64,000 nt of DNA, taken from positions 6,564,001 through 6,628,000 of the forward strand of contig NZ_CP068985.1 of the NCBI RefSeq assembly GCF_019397265.1. Direction: 5' to 3'. The notes beneath the pieces are model-generated. The model saw only the letters and a list, made by a program, of their open reading frames with translations. It ran no database searches and was not told the DNA's origin. The translations under genes and the position numbers were made by a program. The stretch is from Nonomuraea coxensis DSM 45129. GTDB lineage: Bacteria; Actinomycetota; Actinomycetes; Streptosporangiales; Streptosporangiaceae. This document shows positions 17,534 to 24,877 of this stretch, piece by piece (the stretch's first letter is position 1; every line of letters starts with the position of its first letter).

Positions 17534-17563
17534 TTGACATAGCCCCCTCTCGAAGCAGACTAT
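17534..17563 (+). promoter_or_regulatory. Putative promoter of the 17645-23063 operon
   Basis: A consensus TTGACA (17534-17539) is followed after 18 bases by GACTAT (17558-17563). The leader of about 75 bases leads to GGAGG and the ATG at 17645. A consensus -35 box stands out in this G/C-rich genome. Confidence 0.45.
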
Positions 17564-17644
17564 CGGAGCACGCTGATAAGTGGGGCTTAACGGCCGGAAG
17601 ATTCTGCAGAGAGTTCCCCGACGAGGAGGTGGCCGGAGGTGACC

Positions 17645-18397
17645 ATGGAAGTCTCGGGCGGTTCCTGGTTCCAAGAGGATTCGGTCCCTTCCGTCCAGGA
17701 GCGCGTGGTACATCGCATCTGCAGCCGCGTCACCGAGGCCGACGTGCACGTGGCCGACCTGCCGCTGGGCGGCGTCCAGGTCTGGCTGGACGACGCCGGC
17801 GACCGCTGGCGCCACTACCACCGGATGGCCCGCGAGCTGCGACTGGCCGGCTGGCACACGGAGACGGGACCCGACCGGCTGCTGCTGCTCGGCTGGAGCT
17901 CGGTGTGCCTGAGCCACCGGGCGAGAATGCTGGGCGCGGCCCTGTCGGGACGGCTCGCCGACTTCGACCGTACGGCGTTCACCGCCGTCATGGCCGCCAC
18001 CCGGCTGCTGCACGACGGCTTCCCCGCCCAGGACCTCGCCGCCGAGGTGGAGGCGCGCTGCCGCCGCCTGCTGCGCTGGCCCGAGCGGCTGGCCGACCTC
18101 GACGGCCTCCAGCGCACGTCGTCGCTGGAGCCCATGCGGCTCCGCCTGGCCCAGGTGGCCGGGCTGGAGGCCAAGGTGGGCCGGCGCTGCGGCGAGCACC
18201 TGGCGCTCGCGGCCAAGGTCGCGCGGATGGTCGCCGGCGGCGCGATGCCGGCCGCCGCCCGCGCGGGCGCCCCGCGTGCCCGGCAGGCCGGCCGGACGGC
18301 CGAGCGGGCCGGGCTGGGCGAGCGGGCCGGGCTGACCGAGCGCATGGTCCGCGCCAGCGTGCCCAACCTGGCCCTGAGCGTGGTGACCGCGCGATGA
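17645..18397 (+). CDS. Conserved-looking protein of unknown function
   Basis: A 250-residue soluble protein, not recognised. The first 180 residues look globular, with VHVADLPLGGVQVWLDDAGD near the start and several amphipathic helices (HRARMLGAALSGRL, DLAAEVEARCRRLLRW). The last 60 residues are rich in Arg and Ala and probably disordered. There is no signal peptide or membrane segment. The ATG at 17645 has GGAGG five bases upstream. It is the first gene after a consensus promoter, and its stop overlaps the next start by ATGA, so it heads the operon that contains the isomerase and monooxygenase. Confidence 0.7.
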   Translation: MEVSGGSWFQEDSVPSVQERVVHRICSRVTEADVHVADLPLGGVQVWLDDAGDRWRHYHRMARELRLAGWHTETGPDRLLLLGWSSVCLSHRARMLGAALSGRLADFDRTAFTAVMAATRLLHDGFPAQDLAAEVEARCRRLLRWPERLADLDGLQRTSSLEPMRLRLAQVAGLEAKVGRRCGEHLALAAKVARMVAGGAMPAAARAGAPRARQAGRTAERAGLGERAGLTERMVRASVPNLALSVVTAR

Positions 18398-19134
18398 CGA
18401 CCACCTCACCTCACACGTACGCGCCGCCGCCCTGGAGCGGGCGCCGGCCGGTCGCGACCGACCGGCCCGGCCCGCTCGTCCCCTCAGGGGGACCGGCGGC
18501 GCGCCTGGCGCTGGCCCCGGCGCTGTCCTGCCTTCCCGGCACCGTGCGGCACGTGCCCGACAAAGTCGGCGCGGTGCTGTTGGCCAGCGCGGTAGCGGCT
18601 GGCGTGCTGGCCAAACCGGAGGACAGCGCCTGGGGTCGGCTTGGTCCGCGTTCGCCGGGGTGCGGGGTTCCGCCCCGCCCCCGGCGACGCGCGGCCCCGA
18701 CGACAGATCACTTCACCGAAATGCTGATGACCACAAGGGACGGGATCATCTCTGGCGGGGGTCCCGTCCCGTGCGGAGGCCGCGCGAGGCGTGCCTCCGT
18801 GTCCGAGGCCGTCGGCATGGGGGCGATGCCGGGCAGTGCGATCGGCGTGACGGGCGCCGCTGTGCTGATCGGCCGGCCGTTCGGGAACGGTCCGGCGCCC
18901 ATGCGTTCCTCCGTGCTGGTGGCCGCCCTGATGGCCGCCGTTCCGCTCGACTCCGCGGCGCTGGTGCGGGTCGCCGCCGCGTCGAGCCATGAGACCGCAC
19001 GTCGATCACACCGACGATCTCGACGTCGATCTCAGCGCGCGGCAGGTGGAGGGCCGGCGATGCCGAGCCGGCCCTCTGCCCACTCCGTGCGCGACCGGTT
19101 TCATCGGGTCTCCAGCCCAGCCATGCACCGATAG
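18394..19134 (+). CDS. Hypothetical protein, possibly translationally coupled
   Basis: The 246-residue frame begins at an ATG that overlaps the preceding stop (ATGA). Residues 1-90 and about 115-200 have normal G/C third positions and a hydrophobic stretch (SAIGVTGAAVLIG and SSVLVAALMAAVPL), which may be membrane-associated. The part between them and the Arg/Ser-rich last 45 residues look non-coding. It may therefore be a real gene with poorly conserved linkers, a fused pair of small genes, or partly spurious. No family is recognised. Confidence 0.35.
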   Translation: MTTTSPHTYAPPPWSGRRPVATDRPGPLVPSGGPAARLALAPALSCLPGTVRHVPDKVGAVLLASAVAAGVLAKPEDSAWGRLGPRSPGCGVPPRPRRRAAPTTDHFTEMLMTTRDGIISGGGPVPCGGRARRASVSEAVGMGAMPGSAIGVTGAAVLIGRPFGNGPAPMRSSVLVAALMAAVPLDSAALVRVAAASSHETARRSHRRSRRRSQRAAGGGPAMPSRPSAHSVRDRFHRVSSPAMHR

Positions 19135-19146
19135 ACAGGAGCGGAC

Positions 19147-19326
19147 ATGCTCGCCGACGAGACGCACAGGTCACGACCACACGAGGTTCGCCCGGCCCGG
19201 CCAGGGCCGCCGCACGACGAGCCCGGCCCCGAGGCGGGAGCGCGTGGAGCGCACCGGCTGCGCAGGATCCGCCACGTGCCCGCGCACGCGCCCATCGACC
19301 GGACGCCGCGGCGCCGTGCGCACTGA
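19147..19326 (+). CDS. Small hypothetical protein
   Basis: A 59-residue frame that is highly basic (Arg, His, Pro). Its ATG has GGAG six bases upstream and it fills the gap between two operon members, ending 25 bases before the isomerase start. Third positions are mostly G or C, as in neighbouring genes. There is no membrane segment and no known motif. Its existence rests on the ribosome site and position. Confidence 0.35.
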   Translation: MLADETHRSRPHEVRPARPGPPHDEPGPEAGARGAHRLRRIRHVPAHAPIDRTPRRRAH

Positions 19327-19351
19327 TCCCGCCGCTCCCGAGGAGACCTCG

Positions 19352-20170
19352 ATGCGCACCCGTTCGGTGGTGAGCCGCGGCAGGGTGGGCGTGATCGTGG
19401 CGCCCGCGAACCCGTCGGCGGAACCGGAGCTGACCCGCCTGCTCGGGTCGCGGGCCGACATGCACGTCGCCCGCTTCCCCGTGCGGCGCGGGCTGCCCCT
19501 GGCCGAGCGCCTGGAGAGCTACAACGACGAGCTCCCCCTCATGGTGTACGCCTTCGACGGCCTGCCGCTCAACGCCATGGTCATGGCCTGCAGCGAGCCC
19601 CGCTACCTGCTCGGCCCCGACGAGGACCGCGAGCAGTGCGCGCGGCTGAGCGCGGCGGCCGGCGCGCCGTTCGCCTCGTCGACCCTCGCCACGAGGGAGG
19701 CGCTGGCGCACGTCGGCGTGAGCGACATCGTGCTGGTGTCGCCGTACCAGCCGTGGCTGACGGAGCTGGCCGAGCGCTTCTGGAAGACCGCCGGGCTGAC
19801 GGTCACCCAGACGGTGCAGGTACGCGCCAAGACCGGCTACTCCTCGTACGCCGTCACCCCCTCCGAGCTGATCAGCCAGGTCGAGCTGGCCGACGTGCCC
19901 GAGGACGCGGTGCTGCTGTTCACCGGCACCGGCCTGCCCACGCTGCCCGTGCTCGGGCCGCTGAGCACCGGCAACGACCGGCTGCTGCTCACCTCGAACC
20001 TCTGCACGGCCTGGTGGGCGCTGTCGCGGGCCACCGGCCAGCGCGTGACGCTGAGCCGCGTCCCCCACCGCAGCCGCGTCCCCGCGCAGGGAGGTCACGT
20101 CCCGGCGCAGGGGAGCCCCGTGCCGTCGCAGGGGAGCCCGATCCCCGCGCAGGGGAGGCGCCCGGCATGA
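19352..20170 (+). CDS. Asp/Glu racemase superfamily, maleate cis-trans isomerase-like
   Basis: A 272-residue cytoplasmic protein of the family that includes maleate isomerase and arylmalonate decarboxylase. These enzymes use two cysteines on opposite faces of a substrate carboxylate. Here Asn20 (VAPANPSAEPE), Cys80 (NAMVMACSEP) and Cys218 (LTSNLCTAWW) occupy the expected positions, so it should be active. The tail from residue 243 is four 7-residue repeats of the type VPAQGSP, outside the fold. GGAG precedes the ATG. Its stop overlaps the start of the FAD monooxygenase (ATGA), which suggests the two act on one pathway, perhaps a diacid or aromatic compound. The substrate is unknown. Confidence 0.78.
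   Translation: MRTRSVVSRGRVGVIVAPANPSAEPELTRLLGSRADMHVARFPVRRGLPLAERLESYNDELPLMVYAFDGLPLNAMVMACSEPRYLLGPDEDREQCARLSAAAGAPFASSTLATREALAHVGVSDIVLVSPYQPWLTELAERFWKTAGLTVTQTVQVRAKTGYSSYAVTPSELISQVELADVPEDAVLLFTGTGLPTLPVLGPLSTGNDRLLLTSNLCTAWWALSRATGQRVTLSRVPHRSRVPAQGGHVPAQGSPVPSQGSPIPAQGRRPA
20078..20161 (+). repeat. Four 21-bp tandem repeats in the isomerase tail
   Basis: Copies begin at 20078, 20099, 20120 and 20141, each built around CCGCGCAGGGGAG-like sequence. The period is a multiple of three, so the frame is kept and a flexible Pro/Gln/Gly tail results. Confidence 0.8.
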
Positions 20171-21333
20171 ACGGCGTCATCGTGGTGGGTGCGGGGCCCG
20201 CGGGACTGACCGCGGCGCTCTCGCTGGCCAGGGCGGCGATCCCGGTCACCGTGCTGGAGAGCGGGAACGAGCCGCCGCGCCGGCCACGCGCCTGCACCTT
20301 CCACCCGGCCACGCTCGACCTGCTCGACGGGCTGGGCGTGGCGGCGGGGCTGGTCGCGGGAGGCCGCGTCGTGGACCGGGTCCAGTGGCGCGACCGGCTC
20401 GGCACCGTGCTCGCCGAGATGGGCATGAACCGGCTGGACGGGCTGACCCGGCATCCGTTCCGGGTCCACGCCGACCAGAACGCGCTCACGCCGCTGCTGC
20501 TGCGGGCGCTCGCCGTCTACGGCGACGCCGACGTGCGCTTCGGCGCCCGCGTGGACGGCGTGGCCGAGGGCGGCACCGGCATCCGGGTCCGGGTGGGCCA
20601 CACCTGGACGCGGGCCAGGTACCTCATCGCCGCCGACGGCGCGCAGAGCACCGTGCGGGCCGCGCTGGGGCTGCCGTTCCCCCGGTCGGGGCACATCGCG
20701 CAGGCGCTGCGGGTGTTCACCGACTCGCCGCTGGACCGGCTGCTGCCGAGCCTCGCGCCGCTCACGCACGTACGGGACGTCCAGCAGTCGTGCACCCTGT
20801 TCGGGCTCTCCGACCACTGGCGGATCATCTTCAAGATCCCCGTGGACGGGCACGAGCCGCTGTCGCAGGGGAACCTGTCGATGCTGGTCCGCCGGGCGCT
20901 GCCGGGCGCGGGCGGCCCGATCCGGGTGGCCGGCGCGGACCGGTTCGCCCTGTCGCGGGGGGTGCTGCCGTCGTACCGGTGCGGGCGGGTGCTGTTCGTC
21001 GGCGACGCGGCGCACCTGACCTCGACGGTCGGCGGGCTCAACATGAACGCCGGCATCCACGACGCCGCTGAGGCCGCCCAGGTGATCGCCGCCGTGCTGC
21101 GCGGCCACGCCAGGCCGGCCGCGCTGGAGGCGTGGGCGTGGCGGCGGCGCTCGGTGCTGATGCAGCGGGTGCTGCCGCGCGGCGAGACCCGGCTGGTGGG
21201 CGTGCGCGAGCACGACAACGCCCGGCTGGCCGCGGCCATGGACGGGTTGCGGGCGATCGCCGGCGACCCCGACGCGACCCGGGCGTACCTGGCCCAGGCG
21301 TCCCTGCTCGACAACGTGCCGGGACGAACGTGA
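20167..21333 (+). CDS. FAD-dependent monooxygenase
   Basis: A 388-residue class A flavoprotein hydroxylase of the UbiH/PHBH fold. The Rossmann motif is VVGAGPAGLTAALSLARA at residues 5-22, a second motif is the YLIAADGAQSTVR block (DG motif), and the FAD ribityl motif is VLFVGDAAHLTSTVGGLNMN. These enzymes use NAD(P)H and oxygen to hydroxylate aromatic or polyketide substrates. It lacks a C-terminal thioredoxin-like extension. It is translationally coupled to the isomerase before it. The aromatic substrate is not predictable. The two genes together would fit oxidation and isomerisation in degradation or tailoring of an aromatic acid. Confidence 0.85.
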   Translation: MNGVIVVGAGPAGLTAALSLARAAIPVTVLESGNEPPRRPRACTFHPATLDLLDGLGVAAGLVAGGRVVDRVQWRDRLGTVLAEMGMNRLDGLTRHPFRVHADQNALTPLLLRALAVYGDADVRFGARVDGVAEGGTGIRVRVGHTWTRARYLIAADGAQSTVRAALGLPFPRSGHIAQALRVFTDSPLDRLLPSLAPLTHVRDVQQSCTLFGLSDHWRIIFKIPVDGHEPLSQGNLSMLVRRALPGAGGPIRVAGADRFALSRGVLPSYRCGRVLFVGDAAHLTSTVGGLNMNAGIHDAAEAAQVIAAVLRGHARPAALEAWAWRRRSVLMQRVLPRGETRLVGVREHDNARLAAAMDGLRAIAGDPDATRAYLAQASLLDNVPGRT

Positions 21334-21350
21334 CGAGGAGGTGACGCCGG

Positions 21351-23063
21351 ATGTGGCAGACGCTGTCCGACGACGCGCGGCAGGCCGTCCGCGACCTGTG
21401 CGACCAGCACGGGGCGCGCCTGTACGACTACTGCCGCACCGAGCTGGCCGCGGGCGACGCCGAACAGGCGGTCGCGGGCGCGCTGCTGACGGCTCACCTG
21501 TACGCCGGGCGCGTGAGCGACCCGGCCCTGACCCGGCCCTGGCTGTACGCGCTGGCCCGCGCGCACCGCGCCGTCGTGGCCAAACCGGCCAGCATCGGCT
21601 CCTGGTCCCGCCCCGGCCGCATGTCGGAGCTGCTGCCCGAGGCGCTGCTGTCGCTGGAGCGGCCGCAGCGCGAGCTGCTGGACCTGTCGGTACGGCACGG
21701 CCTGGCCGACATCGAGCTCGCCACGATCTTCGAGCTGGACGTGGCCGAGGTGCGCGCGATCGTGACCCGGGCCGCGGCCGGCCTTGAGGAGTGGTTCGCC
21801 GCGATCATCGCCGCGCGCGGCCCCGAAGGGTGCGAGGACCTGACCGCGCGGGTGTCGGCGTGGGTCGCCGCGCCCGGCCGCCGGGCCAGGGCGAGGCTCG
21901 GCCGCCACATCCAGTCCTGCGCGACCTGCCGGGCCGCGCCCAGGACCGTGTCGGCGGCGGCGCTGCTGCGCCGGCTGCCGATCGCCACCGTGCCCGGCAC
22001 CCTCGCGAACCGGCTGGCGTCTGCGCAGCCTCTGCCCGGAGAGGGACCTCTCTGGCGGGCGGACGGCTTTCCCGTGCAGGCACGCACACTGGTGGAGACC
22101 GGCCCCGCGGAGACTGGCCGCTGGGCCTCCGCTCCACCGGTCGCCGACGCCACGCCGTCCGTCCCCGTCGCCGACCCCACGACGGCGACGCAGGGAAAGC
22201 CCTGGTCGGCGGCGGGCGCGGCCGCCGCCGACCAGGAGCTCCCGGCCGCTCCCGCGGTGCGCGGGCGGCATCCGTTCGCGCCGCAGAGCCGGACCAGGGC
22301 GTTCCGCGGGGGCGCGTACACCGACAAGCTCGTCTACAGCACCACGCTCAAGGGCGAGAGCAACGGCCACGCCAGGTCGCCCGACGCGATCATCCGCTAC
22401 GGCGGCATCACGATGAGCGGCGAGCCGGGCGGCGCGGGCAAGCCGTGGCAGGAGTACTGGAAGGAGCCGCCCGACGACGACCCGGAGGCGGGCGCCCCGA
22501 TCCGCGCGGTGTCCCGGCTGGCGCTGCTCATGGGCGTGGGCCTGCTCGCGGCCGGCCTGGTGTGGGCGCTGCTGAACGCCCGTGACCACCCGGCCGTCGT
22601 CACCAAGGCGGCGGCGCAGACGAACGTGCTGCTGGAGCGGCCCTCGAAGTGGGTGGCCAAGGTCACCGCGCCCACGCCCGAGCCGGTCCCCGCCGGGCGC
22701 TCCGGGCTGAGCAGCGTGCCGAGGACGGCGGAGCTGCCGAAGCCGGCGCCGCCGGTGGCGCGGCTGACGCCCTCGTCGATCTCGCTGGGCGCGGCCCGCG
22801 CCGGGTCGTTCGCGCTGGCGTGCACGGGCCGCTGCACGATCACCTCGGTCAGCGCCACGTCCGGCCTGTCGGTCTCGGGCCGGAACTTCCGGGTACGCGA
22901 GCGGGCCGCCGAGTGCGGCGAGCGGGACCGCGGCGGCCGGATCGTGGTCCGCTGGGCCGGCACGGCCACGGGCGACGGCGTACGCACCGGCGGCACGACG
23001 TCCGCGCGGGGCACGCTGACCCTCGACGTGAGCTGGACCGCCGGCCGGGGCCCCTGCGCGTAG
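21351..23063 (+). CDS. Sigma-factor-like/anti-sigma-like membrane fusion protein
   Basis: A 570-residue protein. Residues 1-150 resemble an ECF sigma factor: a region-2-like helix block (GARLYDYCRTELAAGDAEQAV, read here in parts) and a region-4-like block (HGLADIELATIFELDVAEVRAIV). Residues 160-200 look like a zinc anti-sigma domain, with His186-x3-Cys190-x2-Cys193. A Pro/Ala-rich linker leads to one membrane helix (about 389-410), then about 160 extracellular residues with paired cysteines. The sigma part lacks the strong acidic region 2 motif, so it may not bind core polymerase. AGGAGG precedes the ATG. It ends the operon at a hairpin. Confidence 0.7.
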   Translation: MWQTLSDDARQAVRDLCDQHGARLYDYCRTELAAGDAEQAVAGALLTAHLYAGRVSDPALTRPWLYALARAHRAVVAKPASIGSWSRPGRMSELLPEALLSLERPQRELLDLSVRHGLADIELATIFELDVAEVRAIVTRAAAGLEEWFAAIIAARGPEGCEDLTARVSAWVAAPGRRARARLGRHIQSCATCRAAPRTVSAAALLRRLPIATVPGTLANRLASAQPLPGEGPLWRADGFPVQARTLVETGPAETGRWASAPPVADATPSVPVADPTTATQGKPWSAAGAAAADQELPAAPAVRGRHPFAPQSRTRAFRGGAYTDKLVYSTTLKGESNGHARSPDAIIRYGGITMSGEPGGAGKPWQEYWKEPPDDDPEAGAPIRAVSRLALLMGVGLLAAGLVWALLNARDHPAVVTKAAAQTNVLLERPSKWVAKVTAPTPEPVPAGRSGLSSVPRTAELPKPAPPVARLTPSSISLGAARAGSFALACTGRCTITSVSATSGLSVSGRNFRVRERAAECGERDRGGRIVVRWAGTATGDGVRTGGTTSARGTLTLDVSWTAGRGPCA

Positions 23064-23072
23064 GGGCCCCGG
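23045..23072 (+). terminator. Terminator hairpin overlapping the stop codon
   Basis: CCGGGGCCCCT (23045-23055) and AGGGGCCCCGG (23062-23072) form an 11-bp stem with a 6-base loop. The TAG stop of the sigma-like gene (23061-23063) lies in the loop and stem. It ends eight bases before the IS target site. Confidence 0.7.
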
Positions 23073-23144
23073 GGGCGGGTCTAGGAGCCTTCTGATGATG
23101 TTGCTGACTTCCGATCATGTAGGCCGAGGTTCAGGCTGGACAGC

Positions 23145-24773
23145 ATGATGGGGCATCGTCCCGAGCGGCCGGTAGGGCCGGATGTGTGGAGCACCTGCCG
23201 GGAGTTGATCCCGGCAGGGAGCGTGTACGCCTTCCTGGCCGACCACCGCGATGAGCTGTTTCCCGAGGAGATGTTCGCCGACCTGTATGCCGCGACCGAT
23301 GGCCGGCCGAGCATCCCGCCGCAGATGCTGGCGTGTGTGCTGGTGTTGCAGGCATTGCTGCATCACTCCGATCCTGAAGCCGCGCTGGCGGTGCGCTGTG
23401 ATCTGCGCTGGAAGGCCGCCTGCGGGCTGGGACTGCAGGATCGGGGCTTCGATCCCTCCCTGCTGGTGTACTTCCGGCAGCGGCTGCGCAGGTCGGGCGA
23501 CCCGAACCGGATCTTTGCCCGGGTCAGCCGCCTGGCCGCCGGCAGCGGGGCCCTGCGCGGCCGGACCCGGCGGGTGCTGGACTCGGCCGTGCTGGACGAC
23601 GCGGTGGCCACCCAGGACACCATCACCCAGCTGATCGCGGCGATCCGGCGGGCGGGCAGGCAGGTGCCCGGCGCCGCCCAGGTGATCGCCGGACATTGTC
23701 ATGCCACCGACTACACCGAGGCGGGCAAACCCGCCATCGCCTGGAACGACGCCACGGCACGGCAGGAACTGGTGTCCGGCCTGGTCACCGATGCGCTCAC
23801 GGTGGTGGCCGCGTTCGAGACGGCCGCGCTGGCGGGCGAGCTGGACGAGACGGCCGGCCAGGCGCTGGCGCTGCTGGCGCTGGTGGCCGGGCAGGATGTC
23901 GAACCGGCCGAGGGCTCTGACGGCACCGATGGGCGCTGGCGGATCGCGCGCAAGGTCGCCACCGACCGGGTCATCTCCACCGTCGACGCCCAGGCCCGGC
24001 ACGTGCACAAGACCGTGCACCACCGGCAGGACGGCTACAAGGCGCATGTCGTGATCGAGCCCGATACCGGACTGTTCACCGGCGTCCGGCTGACCATGGC
24101 CACCGGAGCCGGCAACCACGAGGCGGTGGTCGGTGTCGATCTACTGGCCGAGCCACCCGCCGAGCCACCCGCCGAGCCACCCGCCGACCCGCCGGCCGGC
24201 CCGGCGACGTTCGAGGTGCTGGGCGACACGGCGTATGGCACCGGAGACGCCCGCGCCGCGCTGGCCGCTGCCGGGCACTTCGTCATCTTCAAGCCCGCAC
24301 CCCTGCGCCCGGCGGTGCCCGGCGGCTTCACCATCGACGACTTCCATGTCGATGAGGCTGCGGGCACGGTCACCTGCCCAGCTGATGTGACACGGCGCCT
24401 CACCGCGGCACGGTCGGTGACCTTCGGAGCCGCCTGCCGGTCCTGCCCGTTCCGGCAACGCTGCACGACCAGCAAGAACGGTCGTTCCTTACAGGTGCAT
24501 CCACACGACGCCCTGTTACGACAGGCCCGTCATGCCTGGGCCACCGATCCCGGCCTGACCGCCACCTACCGGCAGCACCGCCCCATGGTCGAACGCTCCA
24601 TCGCCTGGCTCATCGGCGCCGACGGCGGCGCCCGCAAGCTCCGCTACCGCGGCGTCCAGCGCAACAACCTCTGGCTCCACCTCCGGGCAGCCGCCCTGAA
24701 CCTGCGTCGCCTGATCAACCTCGGACTCACTCCCACCCAGGGCACCTGGGCGCTCCAGCCGGCCACCGGCTGA
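23145..24773 (+). CDS. IS1182-family transposase
   Basis: A 542-residue DDE transposase, uninterrupted. The N-terminal domain (SVYAFLADHRDELFP and MLACVLVLQALLHHSD) is the DUF772-type domain of this family. The catalytic candidates are Asp in RVLDSAVLDDA, Asp in EVLGDTAYGTG and Glu in RPMVERSIAWL. A cysteine cluster (CRSCPFRQRC) precedes the last block, as in other members. Around residue 335 three exact 12-base repeats encode AEPPAEPPAEPP in a loop. The start at 23145 is followed at once by a second ATG, and either may be used. Confidence 0.93.
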   Translation: MMGHRPERPVGPDVWSTCRELIPAGSVYAFLADHRDELFPEEMFADLYAATDGRPSIPPQMLACVLVLQALLHHSDPEAALAVRCDLRWKAACGLGLQDRGFDPSLLVYFRQRLRRSGDPNRIFARVSRLAAGSGALRGRTRRVLDSAVLDDAVATQDTITQLIAAIRRAGRQVPGAAQVIAGHCHATDYTEAGKPAIAWNDATARQELVSGLVTDALTVVAAFETAALAGELDETAGQALALLALVAGQDVEPAEGSDGTDGRWRIARKVATDRVISTVDAQARHVHKTVHHRQDGYKAHVVIEPDTGLFTGVRLTMATGAGNHEAVVGVDLLAEPPAEPPAEPPADPPAGPATFEVLGDTAYGTGDARAALAAAGHFVIFKPAPLRPAVPGGFTIDDFHVDEAAGTVTCPADVTRRLTAARSVTFGAACRSCPFRQRCTTSKNGRSLQVHPHDALLRQARHAWATDPGLTATYRQHRPMVERSIAWLIGADGGARKLRYRGVQRNNLWLHLRAAALNLRRLINLGLTPTQGTWALQPATG

Positions 24774-24802
24774 AGCGCCCGCAGCGAGCAACAGCGGGCG
24801 CT
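24774..24802 (+). terminator. Hairpin after the transposase gene
   Basis: AGCGCCCGC (24774-24782) and GCGGGCGCT (24794-24802) are perfect 9-base arms immediately after the stop codon, inside the insertion sequence. Confidence 0.6.
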
Positions 24803-24877
24803 GTTCCGTCGAAGATCTGACCGTTCAGCAGCCCTCTACCTGCCGACCATCACGCAAACAACATTTTCAGAAGGCTC

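Larger units (their letters stand above)
23085..24877 (+). mobile_element. IS1182-family insertion sequence, apparently intact
   Basis: The element is 1793 bp. Its terminal inverted repeats are 23085-23103 (GAGCCTTCTGATGATGTTG) and 24859-24877 (complement GAGCCTTCTGAAAATGTTG), 17 of 19 matching. CTAG flanks both ends (23081-23084 and 24878-24881), consistent with a 4-base palindromic target that was duplicated. It contains one transposase gene. The right CTAG carries the TAG stop codon of the convergent peptidase gene, so the insertion is at that stop codon and leaves the protein unchanged. Confidence 0.9.

Noticed and set aside
19352-21333. Part of a polyketide or other biosynthetic gene cluster
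   Set aside because: No synthase, NRPS, terpene or RiPP core gene is nearby; an isomerase and a monooxygenase alone do not support it.
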